Shown one piece after another: positions 32,488 through 42,116 of a stretch of 64,000 nt of DNA (position 1 is its first letter; each line of letters begins with the position of its first letter). Both the position numbers and the translations under genes were made by a program. Under the pieces are notes generated by a model that ran no database searches, was not told the DNA's origin, and saw only the letters and a program-made list of their open reading frames with translations. Origin of the DNA: Angelobacter sp036557225 (GTDB lineage: Bacteria > Acidobacteriota > Terriglobia > Terriglobales > Acidobacteriaceae); NCBI GenBank assembly GCA_036557225.1, contig DATBHX010000056.1:1-64000 (forward strand), read 5' to 3'.

Positions 32488-35400
32488 TTATTGCACGGTC
32501 AAATTTACGGTTACCGTAGCCTGAGCGCCTGTTCCAGTGGCAGTTACGACAATTGGGAACGTGCCCTTTGGCGTTCCAGTGCTTCCACCGCAGCCTGCCA
32601 GAGCGAGCAGAACCATTGCGCTGGCCGCGAACACAGCCAGCCGGATGCGCGGCCTGAAGGATTTCATGCTGTAAAGAATGAAACCAAGCAGCCCAGTCAT
32701 AGAAAGCAGCACGACGTAAAGCATGTTGGGTGGATTGAAAGCGACGGGTGTTGCCGTCCCTCCTTTGGTGCTGGTTATCGTCATGGTTACCGTCGTGGTG
32801 AGCTGGCTCTCTGATGGCGGATTGAAGCTGCAGGAGCTCTTCGCCGGCAGGCCGCTGCAGGCAAACGTCACCGCGCCTACGCCGTTGCTTGAATCCACGG
32901 TGAAGTCCATGGAGGTGGAGCTGCCACGAACCAGCGTGAGCGTACCGTTATTATTGGCTGCGATCTGCAGCGGCGGCCCGATATGAGTCGGATCGGTGGC
33001 TGTGTTGTTATTGGTGTTTACGTCGCCGCCACCGGAAACTGTAGCGGAGTTCGTCACGTTGGCCTGAATGTTCTGCGGCACATTCACTGTGAGCGTGATC
33101 GCCGGATAGCTGCTGCCTGAAGCCAGCGCATCACTGCGCGTGCAGGTCATAGTAGCCAGAGTACAGCTCCATCCCGCGCCGCTGATCGCGGTAGGCACCA
33201 GCGTATTCTGGACGTTCGGCAGGGTGTCGGTCACCGTCACCGTTCCTACGGTTGGTCCAAAGCCGACGTTGCTCACTGTAATGGTGTAGGTCGCGCCGGT
33301 CTGGCTGCGGTTGAAGTTGCCGGTATGGGTTTCGGTGATAGTTGGATCCGGAGCCAGAACGTCAATTGAAGCCGTTGCCTGGTTGCCCGAACCCGCGTTG
33401 CTCGAGGTCACTGTTCCGGTAGTGTTGACCTTGTGTCCGCTGCTCTGTCCTACTACGTTGACAGAGAAGGTGCACGAGCCGCCCGCCGCGATTGTCCCTC
33501 CTGCGAGGTTGACCACGGAGGAGCCGGACACCGTGCCTGTGGTGATCGTGCCTGAGCCGCAGGAGCCGGTGAGCCCGTTCGGATTGGCTACTGCCAGCCC
33601 GGTTGGCAACGTATCGCCAAAGCCAACGCCGGTGAGTGCGACCGTCGCGTTGGGATTGGTAATAGTAAAGCTCAGCGTAGTGGTTGCATTCAGGTTAATG
33701 CTGGCTGCGCCGAAGGACTTGGCAAGACTTGGCGGACCGATCACCGTAACGCTTGCCGTGTTGCTGGTTGTGCCCGCCCCGCTCTCGCTCGCCGAGATCG
33801 GTCCGGTGGTATTGTTCTGCACTCCCGCCACGATGCCTTGAACATTCAGACTGATGCTGCAGGAAGCGTTTCCCGCGAGCGTCGCGCTGGAGAGGCTGAT
33901 GGAGCCAGAACCAGCCGCAGCCGTGGTGGTGCCGTTGCACGTTGTGTTAAGCCCATTCGGCGTGGCCACCTGCAGACCAGCCGGCAGAGCATCAGTCAAT
34001 GAAATGCCGGTGAGTCCCAGGCTTGCATTCGGGTTGCTGATATTGAAGGTCAGTGAGGTGCCGGCATTCAGCAGAATGCTGGCTGCGCCAAACGACTTGG
34101 TCACCGTGGGCGCCGAAACCACTGTTAGATTGGCTGAAGCCGTGTTCCCGGTTCCACCATTTGTCGAAGTTACATTGCCCGTAGTGTTGGTGTATAGCCC
34201 TGAAACTGCGCCCGTCACTGTCACGCTGAACTGGCATTGGCCGCTGGTATTGATCGTTGCACCCGTGAGCGCAATTCCCGTCGGCGCCGTTGTGGTCAAC
34301 GTGCCGCCGCAAACCGTCGCTGTTGCATTCGCAACCGTCAATCCCGTGGGGAGCGTGTCTGTGAACGCTACGCCGGTCAGCGGATCAGCGTTTGCCGCAG
34401 GATTGGTGATCGTGAACGTCAACGAGGTGGTTGCATTCGGCGCGATCGTCGAAGGATTGAACACCTTGGCGATCGACGGTGGAGCTTCCACCGTCACACT
34501 GGCAGAAGCTGTGTTGCCCGTGCCGCCTTCGTTTGAGGTCACGTTTCCGGTGGTGTTGTTCTGCAGACCCGCGGCAATGCCAGTGACATTCACTGAGAAT
34601 GTGCAGGAACCGTTCGCCGCGATGGTTCCGCCGCTCAGGCCGATCGTAGGCGCGCCCTGGGTGGCTGCAATCACCCCACCACCGCAGGAGCCAGTCAGCC
34701 CGTTCGGAGTGGAGATCACCAAGCCCGCCGGAAGCGGATCAGTGAAGGCAACTCCGGTCAGTGTGAGTGTCCCGTTGTTGTTCTGAATGGTAAAGCTCAA
34801 GCTGGTCGAACCATTTAAGGGAATGCCGGCCGCACCGAAGGCCTTGGCGATCGCAGGCGCAACTGGATCCACAACGCTGACAACGGCGCTTGCCTGTGAG
34901 GTTGCGCCTTTCGTGTCTGTTACGGTCAGCAGAACTGTCGTATTGCCGTGCGGATACGGGCCGGCAGGCGATTGCGTAATCGTCAGCGTATCTCCATCAG
35001 GATCGAAGGAACCGTTATCGATGCTGGCGTTGGCAGTTCCACCCGGGACGGCAGAGGTCACTGTAACGTCGTGGGCCTGGGCTACCGGTACCTGGTTGAT
35101 ATTGCAGTTCAGCACGCATGCCGGCAATTGCAGGGTGTAATTTGTGCCCGCGGCTGTTCCAGGCACGTCACTGACAACGATGGTGTACGAAGTCGACGCG
35201 TTCGTGCTCAGACCGAAGGTCTGCGGCGTTGTGCTGGCGCCGGCGTCGGCGGCATAGTTCGTGGCAATGTTAGCCGGATCGAACGGCGCGGTATAGGCCA
35301 CCTCAAAAAGATTGATGGCATTCGCGGAATTGAGGATCGGGGTTACGCATGCAGTTTTACAGGCGTTGAAGGTATAGGAGTCGAATGTTCTCGTTCCGGC

Positions 35401-38022
35401 CGTGGTAGTTGTGCCCGGGTAGGCTTTTTGCACGCCGCATGAACTCACGACTCCGTTTCGCGTGACGCGATTGGTCTGCTGGCCAGTGGCGGTAGTTATG
35501 CCAAGTAAACCCGTGGGAAGAGTTCCGAGATTGTTGCTGAGTGTCACCACTCCGGTCGGAATGCTGAATGTAAGAATTCGCTGCGGACCACCCGTGTAGT
35601 TGACTGTGAGGGTGAAATTGATGGTGAGGGAGCAGGCAGCGTCACTGGCAACCGTAAATGTGAATGGAGAGAGATTGTTCCCCACCCCGGTTCCTGCGGC
35701 GAGATCAGGATAGGCGCTGGTGCCTGGCTGAGTGATCGTCACGCCCGGTGTCGCTGTCGTCAACGTAGCGGTAATCCCCGTAGCGTCGACAACGCCTGAA
35801 GTATTGCTAAGTTGGATGATCAGCTGGCCACCTTCGCCTGCTTCGATAACGCCGTTGCCGTTGCCCGGGTTCTCACTGGCAGCAACGGTACCCAGCTGCG
35901 GATTGGCAAATCCGGTGGTGCCTAGGAAATTCAACGCCTCCCAGGCCATCACAATGCCATTGCCGGAATCACGGTCGTAGCCCGGCGCCATGATGTCGAT
36001 CGCCGTGCTTGTGAGAGCATTCCGGATATCACTCTGGGTTAACAATGGGTTGGAAGACTTCACCAGCGCCGCTACCGATGCCGCTGATGGAGCGGCGGCG
36101 GACGTACCATAGAACGGATTCAAACCAGAGGTTGCGGGCAAAGTCGTGTGTACGCCGTCAGCTCCTGTGATGTCCGGCTTGTTGCGGACCGTACCACCTG
36201 TCGACGAGAAATTCCCGGGCGTGATGGGCGACCCATCGGCGTTGAAGATGATGCGCCGCGGACCGTCCGATGTGAACAGTTCAACTCCGTTGGCGGAGTT
36301 GAAGGGATTGGGAAATGGTCCTGTGGGAAAGCCCGCAGAAAAGGGGGCCGCCGCTGGTGTGGCCGCGACTGAATAGACGCCCACTCCGTCAGCCGAGGAG
36401 TGACCGTGCGTCTGTCCTGTGGTGTTCACCGTCAGCCGGCCACGGATGGTGTTGATGGCAAAAAGCAGGGGAGCAGAGGTAGCTGCCTTGAACACTACCA
36501 AGCGATCGCCCGCGGCCAGGGCAGGCGCGCTGATCTGCTCGTATGAATTCTGGGTGCCGTTCTGGATGTTGGTGGAAGAAGCCTTGACCACACCCGCAGC
36601 ACTCACCAGAAACAGGTCATAGTCATTGGCGGTGGCGCCGCGGGGATCGGCCCAGTTGAGGTTGTAAATGTTGCCACGTGCAACGATGATGTCGCCATTG
36701 ACTGGGGCAGCCGGCGTTCCAAAGTTGTGAATCGTGCCGGTCTTGGCGCCGCCAGGAAAAGTAAAAGCCGGTGATCCGGTATCATTGAAATCGCCTTCAA
36801 AGTAGCCGGCCGTGTTCGAATCCACGTTGCCTTCATTGCCCGCGGAAGAGAAATAGAGAGCACCGTCCTGCGTAACCGTTGTTACGGCTTGGGCAACGAT
36901 GCCATCCTGAAATACCGGTTCATCGAAATAGAAGACGTCATCAATAATGATGTCGCATTGATTGATGCTGCGCAGATTGAGGATGTTTTGGGCAAAACCG
37001 GCTTCACTGATATCAGCGGTAGCGAAGAAGAGGCTGGCGCCGGGAGCCATGTCATATACGATCTCCAGCATGGCCAGGCCTTCGTTGGTGGGTGTCGGGG
37101 GGCCGGCAAAATCCTGCACCATCGTGAAACACGGCGGCCCAGCCGGGCATGTCGGCGGCATATCACCAGTTGCTTGCGCTGCTGCCAGTGCGCCATTGAA
37201 ATTTGCGCTATCAGAGAGTACGCCGATCTTCAATCCTGCTCCATTCACTAAAAACGTGCTGCGTGCGTCGAAAGCACGATGTGTCGCGTCACCTTCTGTG
37301 GTGACCGAGCCTTGTCCAGTACCGTTGGTCGCAGCAGACGCAGCCGCCCGGGCCTGCAGCGCCATCGCCAGTTGTTTGCGGATTCTTGCTGCGCGTTGGG
37401 CGAAAGTGGGTCGCTGTACCGGACCAGGCGTGAGACGCAGGCTGCTTGCAGTGATCGATTCAGCTTTCGGGCCGATAAAAACAATGTCCGGCCAGGAAGC
37501 AATGGTTTCAATCTGATTGGAAGGCACTACCGCGCGGATGCTGTGAAACCGGGTGTTTGAGTACCAGACCAGCGCGCCCACCGTGTTCAGTTGTTTCAGT
37601 AGTTGGTCTGAGACATTGGCAGTGATATCGACTATCAGATTGTTTGAATTGTCTACGTCAACGCCGGTGTTTAGGGTTGCAATGCCGGCAGCGGCGGGCT
37701 GCCCGGCGAGCATCCTGACCGTATAAAGGACGTTGGAATCGATCTTCTGCTGTGCCGGAGTGCGCGAAGCTTTGTCCTGTTCGAGGGCCAGGATCTGCTG
37801 CTGCGTCATCGTGTCGGCATCGGCCTGCGTAGCAGCGGACGGCAGCGCATTCTCCGGAGCTACCGAGGGCTGAAACTTGTGAAATTTCAGATCAATTCCG
37901 GCGCCAGTGCCCTGGCTGTCTTGCGCAGTTTGCGCCGCGATGGTGGTTGCAAAGGCCAGGGACAGAATAATAATCAAGGCACACCGCAAAGAAGGCAGAA
38001 GAGGACCCCGGAAGTTCTTCAT
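32488..38022 (-). CDS. Giant surface protein: subtilisin-like domain plus DUF11-type repeats
   Basis: The protein is 1844 residues; AGAGG precedes the ATG. A signal peptide (CALIIILSLAFATTIAAQ) precedes an S8-like domain, about residues 260-690, with Asp segment LKIGVLSDSAN, segment TNEGLAMLEIVYDMAPGASLFF, SSAGNEG and the nucleophile segment YGTSAAAPSAASVAALV. In the second segment the catalytic His of subtilisins (HGT) is replaced by Glu (EGL). C-terminally, a P-domain-like section and at least four tandem units of about 125 residues follow (TSLTFTITNPN...LTGV.FTD.LP.GL.V; GSCTFSVNV.G...NNTTG.V). One DUF11 unit, an Ig-like stretch, a hydrophobic LYVVLLSMTGLLGFILYSM segment and a lipoprotein-like LALAGCGGS tail come last. 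It is probably an exported, surface-held protease or pseudo-protease. Confidence 0.82.
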   Translation of the reverse strand: MKNFRGPLLPSLRCALIIILSLAFATTIAAQTAQDSQGTGAGIDLKFHKFQPSVAPENALPSAATQADADTMTQQQILALEQDKASRTPAQQKIDSNVLYTVRMLAGQPAAAGIATLNTGVDVDNSNNLIVDITANVSDQLLKQLNTVGALVWYSNTRFHSIRAVVPSNQIETIASWPDIVFIGPKAESITASSLRLTPGPVQRPTFAQRAARIRKQLAMALQARAAASAATNGTGQGSVTTEGDATHRAFDARSTFLVNGAGLKIGVLSDSANFNGALAAAQATGDMPPTCPAGPPCFTMVQDFAGPPTPTNEGLAMLEIVYDMAPGASLFFATADISEAGFAQNILNLRSINQCDIIIDDVFYFDEPVFQDGIVAQAVTTVTQDGALYFSSAGNEGNVDSNTAGYFEGDFNDTGSPAFTFPGGAKTGTIHNFGTPAAPVNGDIIVARGNIYNLNWADPRGATANDYDLFLVSAAGVVKASSTNIQNGTQNSYEQISAPALAAGDRLVVFKAATSAPLLFAINTIRGRLTVNTTGQTHGHSSADGVGVYSVAATPAAAPFSAGFPTGPFPNPFNSANGVELFTSDGPRRIIFNADGSPITPGNFSSTGGTVRNKPDITGADGVHTTLPATSGLNPFYGTSAAAPSAASVAALVKSSNPLLTQSDIRNALTSTAIDIMAPGYDRDSGNGIVMAWEALNFLGTTGFANPQLGTVAASENPGNGNGVIEAGEGGQLIIQLSNTSGVVDATGITATLTTATPGVTITQPGTSAYPDLAAGTGVGNNLSPFTFTVASDAACSLTINFTLTVNYTGGPQRILTFSIPTGVVTLSNNLGTLPTGLLGITTATGQQTNRVTRNGVVSSCGVQKAYPGTTTTAGTRTFDSYTFNACKTACVTPILNSANAINLFEVAYTAPFDPANIATNYAADAGASTTPQTFGLSTNASTSYTIVVSDVPGTAAGTNYTLQLPACVLNCNINQVPVAQAHDVTVTSAVPGGTANASIDNGSFDPDGDTLTITQSPAGPYPHGNTTVLLTVTDTKGATSQASAVVSVVDPVAPAIAKAFGAAGIPLNGSTSLSFTIQNNNGTLTLTGVAFTDPLPAGLVISTPNGLTGSCGGGVIAATQGAPTIGLSGGTIAANGSCTFSVNVTGIAAGLQNNTTGNVTSNEGGTGNTASASVTVEAPPSIAKVFNPSTIAPNATTSLTFTITNPAANADPLTGVAFTDTLPTGLTVANATATVCGGTLTTTAPTGIALTGATINTSGQCQFSVTVTGAVSGLYTNTTGNVTSTNGGTGNTASANLTVVSAPTVTKSFGAASILLNAGTSLTFNISNPNASLGLTGISLTDALPAGLQVATPNGLNTTCNGTTTAAAGSGSISLSSATLAGNASCSISLNVQGIVAGVQNNTTGPISASESGAGTTSNTASVTVIGPPSLAKSFGAASINLNATTTLSFTITNPNATVALTGVGFGDTLPTGLAVANPNGLTGSCGSGTITTGTVSGSSVVNLAGGTIAAGGSCTFSVNVVGQSSGHKVNTTGTVTSSNAGSGNQATASIDVLAPDPTITETHTGNFNRSQTGATYTITVSNVGFGPTVGTVTVTDTLPNVQNTLVPTAISGAGWSCTLATMTCTRSDALASGSSYPAITLTVNVPQNIQANVTNSATVSGGGDVNTNNNTATDPTHIGPPLQIAANNNGTLTLVRGSSTSMDFTVDSSNGVGAVTFACSGLPAKSSCSFNPPSESQLTTTVTMTITSTKGGTATPVAFNPPNMLYVVLLSMTGLLGFILYSMKSFRPRIRLAVFAASAMVLLALAGCGGSTGTPKGTFPIVVTATGTGAQATVTVNLTVQ

Positions 38023-38256
38023 AACGACCTCTCAAATTTTTTTTTGAAACGGTGAGAAGATACTGGGGCACACTCCAACCCCGCGCATGGAACTTAAGAA
38101 GGGAATGCCCGGAAACTGCGCATCATCGTACATGCGATTCGCGGTTTCAGCAACTCTGAATTTTGCAAAGTTTTACGACCAGTGATAGTCGAAGGAAGGC
38201 ACTCATGTGCCGCGCAGTTGGTAGGCTCGCACCGATGCTGCAACAAATTGCATCTA

Positions 38257-40200
38257 TCAGGTCCCCGAATGATTAATCTTCCAGTAGACCGCATATCGCT
38301 GATGAATCACCTTGTAAAGCGGCACCAGGGTGATCGGTTGTGGCTGCCCCACACAGTTGAATGTAAGAGATTGCTTTGGCGTGGGCTCAACCCATGCCGC
38401 GGGTCTACCCGGGTCCGCGATAATGTCAGCCACTTTGAATTGGGCGCCGCGTTTCGGCCCGTAAGGCCCGTAACTCAGGTCTCTTGTCACTTCATCGAAG
38501 GCACCGGCAAGCACGAGAGGACCATACATCACGGCCTGGATGCTTTCATCATCCGGCATGCATTCCATGTGCAGGTGCATCGGCAGGCTAAGTTCGATTT
38601 TGTCGCCGGGCTTCCAAACACGGCTCAACGTGAGGTAACTGCCGGGACTGGCAAATGCCGGAAGCGCAGTTCCATTGATCTTTACGCTGCCGCCCCGAAC
38701 CCAGTATGGAATGCGAAGATTAACGCTGAGCTGCACAGGGTTCTTGCCTGTGATGGTAAGCGTTGTCCCCTGTTCTTCCGGGAAGCGCGTCTGCTGTTTC
38801 ACGCCGAGTCCCTTTTCCGGCCAGTCAAGTTGAGAATCGATGTACAGATTCACATACAGCGAATCGTCGTCATGGAAATAAATGGTATCGGCCAGCTTGG
38901 CATATTCCTCTGACCCCGTTCCCGTGCAACACCAGAACGCGTCAAACGGCTTGCCAAAAGTCTTCCAATAGCCCGACCCAAGAGGCAGGTAGTACATCAT
39001 TGCGCCGTCTTCGGGATTGATGGTGCCGAGACGATGATTGAAAAGCGCGCGCTCGTAATAGTCCATGAAGCGCGCCTCCGGCGACCAGCCAAACAAATGC
39101 CGCGTCAACTTCATCATGTTGTAGGCACAGCAACACTCCGTGGTATCCGGTCCCAACTCGGTCGAAAGTTTGCCGGGGTCGGTATTCCACGATTCGCCGT
39201 TGCTCGTGCCGCCAGTGCAATAAGACCGCTCGCTCACCACCTCATCCCAGAAGTATTCAGCGATGTCCCGGTACCTTCGCTCGCCGGTAAGTTCGTGATA
39301 TCTGGCTGCTGCAATCACCTGGGGAATATGCGTATTGACATGCAAACCCTTTAATTCATCGCGGTGCGCTGCCAAAGGATCGAAGAATTGTTTCTTGTCA
39401 AAACGCTGCGCAACTTCCAGATAGTCCTGTTTGCCGGTGACGGCATACAAGTTCGAAAGCACTTCACCCATGCCTCCGAATTCTGTGCCCAGCACGCGCT
39501 GCATGTGCTCATAGCTGAGAGAGCCGGTGTAACTGTCAACCCAGCCTGCTATCTTCAGGGCCACGTCAAGCGCCTGCTCATTGCCGCAATAGGTGTACAC
39601 GTCGAGAAGGCCGGCCACAATTTTGTGAATGGTGTAGAACGGCGCCCAGACCTTCTGCCGTTCGCGAAGCCGGTCAAAGAACTCGATGGGAAATGCGCTT
39701 AAATAGCCGCTTTTCAGTGCAGTCTGGCATTTGGCGAGTTCGGCTACCACTTTATCCGCATTGTTTTTGAGATCCTCGTCGCCACAGCCCGCATACATGA
39801 ACGCGCAGGCGGAAAGATAGTGGCCGCCTGCATAGTGGCCGCGGAGTTCGCAGTCAGGGGCTTCCCAGCCCCCGAGCGGCTGTGCGGAAGATGCGATACC
39901 GGCATTGACCCGGAAGGTATGCAGCAGGCGCTCCGTCGGCAAGGAACGCAGGTATTGCCGGTCCGCTTCCATGGCAGCGTTGCAGGGACCTTCGCCCAGC
40001 CGGACCTGATTGATCGGAAACGGGCGCACCTTCCAAGGCACTTTCTCTCGATCGGCGGCCTGCTTCCGTTGTTGCTGAGAAGCCTGCACGCCGTCTGCGA
40101 AGGAAAGTCCCATCATGGACTCTGGCAACAAAGCGGCGCCCGCGACAGCAGCGGCTGTCGTCATAAAATTCCTGCGAGAAAATCGTCCGAACTCTGCCAT
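38257..40200 (-). CDS. Glycoside hydrolase family 127 (beta-L-arabinofuranosidase-like)
   Basis: The protein is about 647 residues; ATG 40200 has GGAGG 7 nt upstream and begins a Tat signal (MAEFGRFSRRNFMTTAAAVAGAALLP). The catalytic barrel carries GH127 hallmarks: GWEAPDCELRGHYAGGHYLSACA, the WAPFYTIHKIVAGLLD helix, and the Zn/nucleophile Cys cluster TTECCCAYNMMKLTRHLF with FWCCTGTGSEEYAKLADTIYF. In characterised GH127 enzymes one Cys is the nucleophile and the others bind zinc; all are present here. A C-terminal beta-sandwich (YLTLSRVWKPGDKIELSLPM) follows. It probably removes arabinofuranose from plant polymers in the periplasm. It is divergent from the M1 peptidase gene 100 bp away. Confidence 0.92.
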   Translation of the reverse strand: MAEFGRFSRRNFMTTAAAVAGAALLPESMMGLSFADGVQASQQQRKQAADREKVPWKVRPFPINQVRLGEGPCNAAMEADRQYLRSLPTERLLHTFRVNAGIASSAQPLGGWEAPDCELRGHYAGGHYLSACAFMYAGCGDEDLKNNADKVVAELAKCQTALKSGYLSAFPIEFFDRLRERQKVWAPFYTIHKIVAGLLDVYTYCGNEQALDVALKIAGWVDSYTGSLSYEHMQRVLGTEFGGMGEVLSNLYAVTGKQDYLEVAQRFDKKQFFDPLAAHRDELKGLHVNTHIPQVIAAARYHELTGERRYRDIAEYFWDEVVSERSYCTGGTSNGESWNTDPGKLSTELGPDTTECCCAYNMMKLTRHLFGWSPEARFMDYYERALFNHRLGTINPEDGAMMYYLPLGSGYWKTFGKPFDAFWCCTGTGSEEYAKLADTIYFHDDDSLYVNLYIDSQLDWPEKGLGVKQQTRFPEEQGTTLTITGKNPVQLSVNLRIPYWVRGGSVKINGTALPAFASPGSYLTLSRVWKPGDKIELSLPMHLHMECMPDDESIQAVMYGPLVLAGAFDEVTRDLSYGPYGPKRGAQFKVADIIADPGRPAAWVEPTPKQSLTFNCVGQPQPITLVPLYKVIHQRYAVYWKINHSGT

Positions 40201-40299
40201 AGGTCCACCTCCCAATTTGGTTGCCGAATCCGGCAGATATTCTATATGTTAGTTGCACACTTGAATCGAAGATCAAGCCAAACGGTGTAAAGGAAACAC

Positions 40300-41985
40300 G
40301 TGCGTCCACCAAGGAATGCAAAGACTTATCTCATGCTGGCTGTTGTCGTGAGTCTGGCGACGCTGTTGGGCGCTCAGACATCCACTCCAACTCCTACGCC
40401 CGCGGCTGCGCCGCAACGCTCACGAGGCCATGGCGAACCGACCCGGTTCGATATTCTGCGGGGCGCTTACGGGCCGTATCGCGCTAACAACGATTTGCTC
40501 TTCTACCACCTTGATATCCGCATCGATCCGGAAAAGAAGTTCATCAGCGGGAAGAACACGGTCCGGTTCAAGATGCTCAAGGATGACACGCGCATCCAAC
40601 TCGATCTGATCGACACGCTTCAGATCGACAAGATCCTCTTCGGCGCTGTTCTTCTTAAATACGAACGCGATACCGGTGCCGTCTTCGTGAATTTTCCTGA
40701 GACATTGCGCGCAGGCCGCGTGTACTCAATCGACTTTTACTACTCCGGATCGCCTGTGCAGACGGGCCGATTCGGAGGCTTCAGCTTCGGCCATGATCAA
40801 TCCGGCCATCCCTGGATTTTCACCGCCTGCGAAGGAATCGGCGCGAGCATCTGGTGGCCCAATAAAGACCAGTGGCGCGATGAAGTCCAGGACATGGAGA
40901 TCAGCGTGTCGATCCCAAGCGATTTGGTGGATGTTTCCAATGGCAAATTCATGGGTAAGACCGATCTGGGCGACGGCTACACACGCTGGGACTGGTTTGT
41001 GCACTATCCCATCAATAACTATGACGTCTCAGTCAACATCGGCAATTATCAGCACTTCTCTGACCGCTTGGGCAGCCTGCCCCTCGACTTTTACGCCTTG
41101 CCGGAAGACCTGGACAAGGCAAAAAAGCAGTTTGCCCAGGCCAAGGGGATGATCGAGGCTTACCAGCACTATTTCGGGGAGTATCCGTTTAAGAAGGACG
41201 GTTATAAGTTGATCGAGGTGCCCTACTCTGGCATGGAACACCAGAGCGCGGTGACTTACGGGAACCGTTTCGCCAACGGCTATCTCGAACGCGACTGGAC
41301 CGGCGTCGGCGTCAGCCCGCGCTTCGATTTCATCATCATCCATGAGAGCGGGCACGAATGGTTCGGCAACAGCATTACCGCCGCTGACAGCTCCGATATG
41401 TGGATTCACGAAGGCTGGACGACATACCTTGAGGGCTTGTACGTGGAATACATGTACGGCCGTGACGACGGCGTGAAGTACCTGAATGGATACAAGGCGA
41501 AGGTCAAGAATCAGGAGCCGATCATCACCGCGCGCGGCGTAAACGGTGAACCGCCCCAGGACATGTATTTCAAGGGGGCGCTTTTTATCAACACGCTGCG
41601 CAGTGTAGTCAATGACGACCGCCGCTGGTGGAAGCTTCTCCACGACTTCTACCAGCATTTCAAATATCAGAACATCATGACCGAGGACGTGATCGCATAT
41701 TTCAACCAGCAAACCGGAATGAACCTAACTCCGGTCTTCAATCAGTATCTGCGGCACACCGCGATCCCTGCTCTGGAATTGAAGTTCGATCCAGGCCACG
41801 GCACTGTATCTTATCGTTGGAGAGTGGATGAACCGGGCTTCCAAATGCCGGTACGTGTCGGCAAGAAAGACAACTGGCAGCTGATTCAGGCAACCACGGA
41901 TTGGCAGACCATGCCGACTTCACTGAATAAGGGTGAATTCGAGGTCGCAACCGATCTGTACTTTGTGGATGTTGTCAGGGAGTAA
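40300..41985 (+). CDS. Secreted M1 family aminopeptidase
   Basis: The protein is 561 residues; a GTG start has AAAGGA 5 nt upstream. A signal peptide (YLMLAVVVSLATLLGAQ) and a Pro/Thr spacer precede the N-terminal beta-saddle domain (IRIDPEKKFISGKNTVRFKM). The zinc site HESGHEWFGN (about residue 347) is followed by the second zinc Glu in WIHEGWTTYLEGLY. The exopeptidase motif reads YSGMEHQS where classical members have GAMEN. It would remove N-terminal residues from peptides in the periplasm. It lacks the C-terminal ARM-repeat domain of larger M1 enzymes. It lies head-to-tail with the DPP4-type gene 130 bp downstream. Confidence 0.9.
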   Translation: MRPPRNAKTYLMLAVVVSLATLLGAQTSTPTPTPAAAPQRSRGHGEPTRFDILRGAYGPYRANNDLLFYHLDIRIDPEKKFISGKNTVRFKMLKDDTRIQLDLIDTLQIDKILFGAVLLKYERDTGAVFVNFPETLRAGRVYSIDFYYSGSPVQTGRFGGFSFGHDQSGHPWIFTACEGIGASIWWPNKDQWRDEVQDMEISVSIPSDLVDVSNGKFMGKTDLGDGYTRWDWFVHYPINNYDVSVNIGNYQHFSDRLGSLPLDFYALPEDLDKAKKQFAQAKGMIEAYQHYFGEYPFKKDGYKLIEVPYSGMEHQSAVTYGNRFANGYLERDWTGVGVSPRFDFIIIHESGHEWFGNSITAADSSDMWIHEGWTTYLEGLYVEYMYGRDDGVKYLNGYKAKVKNQEPIITARGVNGEPPQDMYFKGALFINTLRSVVNDDRRWWKLLHDFYQHFKYQNIMTEDVIAYFNQQTGMNLTPVFNQYLRHTAIPALELKFDPGHGTVSYRWRVDEPGFQMPVRVGKKDNWQLIQATTDWQTMPTSLNKGEFEVATDLYFVDVVRE

Positions 41986-42116
41986 GGCGGCAAATGCTCT
42001 CCTGAGCCGCATCACTGGGTGCTTTAATTAAGGTGACTTTTCTCGAAGGGAAAGGCATTGCATTGTCCTGCCCTCTCCCGTACCATCGCTCGTTCCAGTT
42101 CATTCGGAGATCTCTC

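Noticed and set aside
33311..34786. Long plus-strand open frames opposite the giant S8-like gene
   Set aside because: They are mirror translations of the DUF11-type repeats (Val/Pro/Ala-rich) and have no ribosome sites.
38034..38045. T-rich run near the start of the S8-like gene as a terminator
   Set aside because: No stem precedes it on either strand; it is probably just AT-rich upstream sequence.
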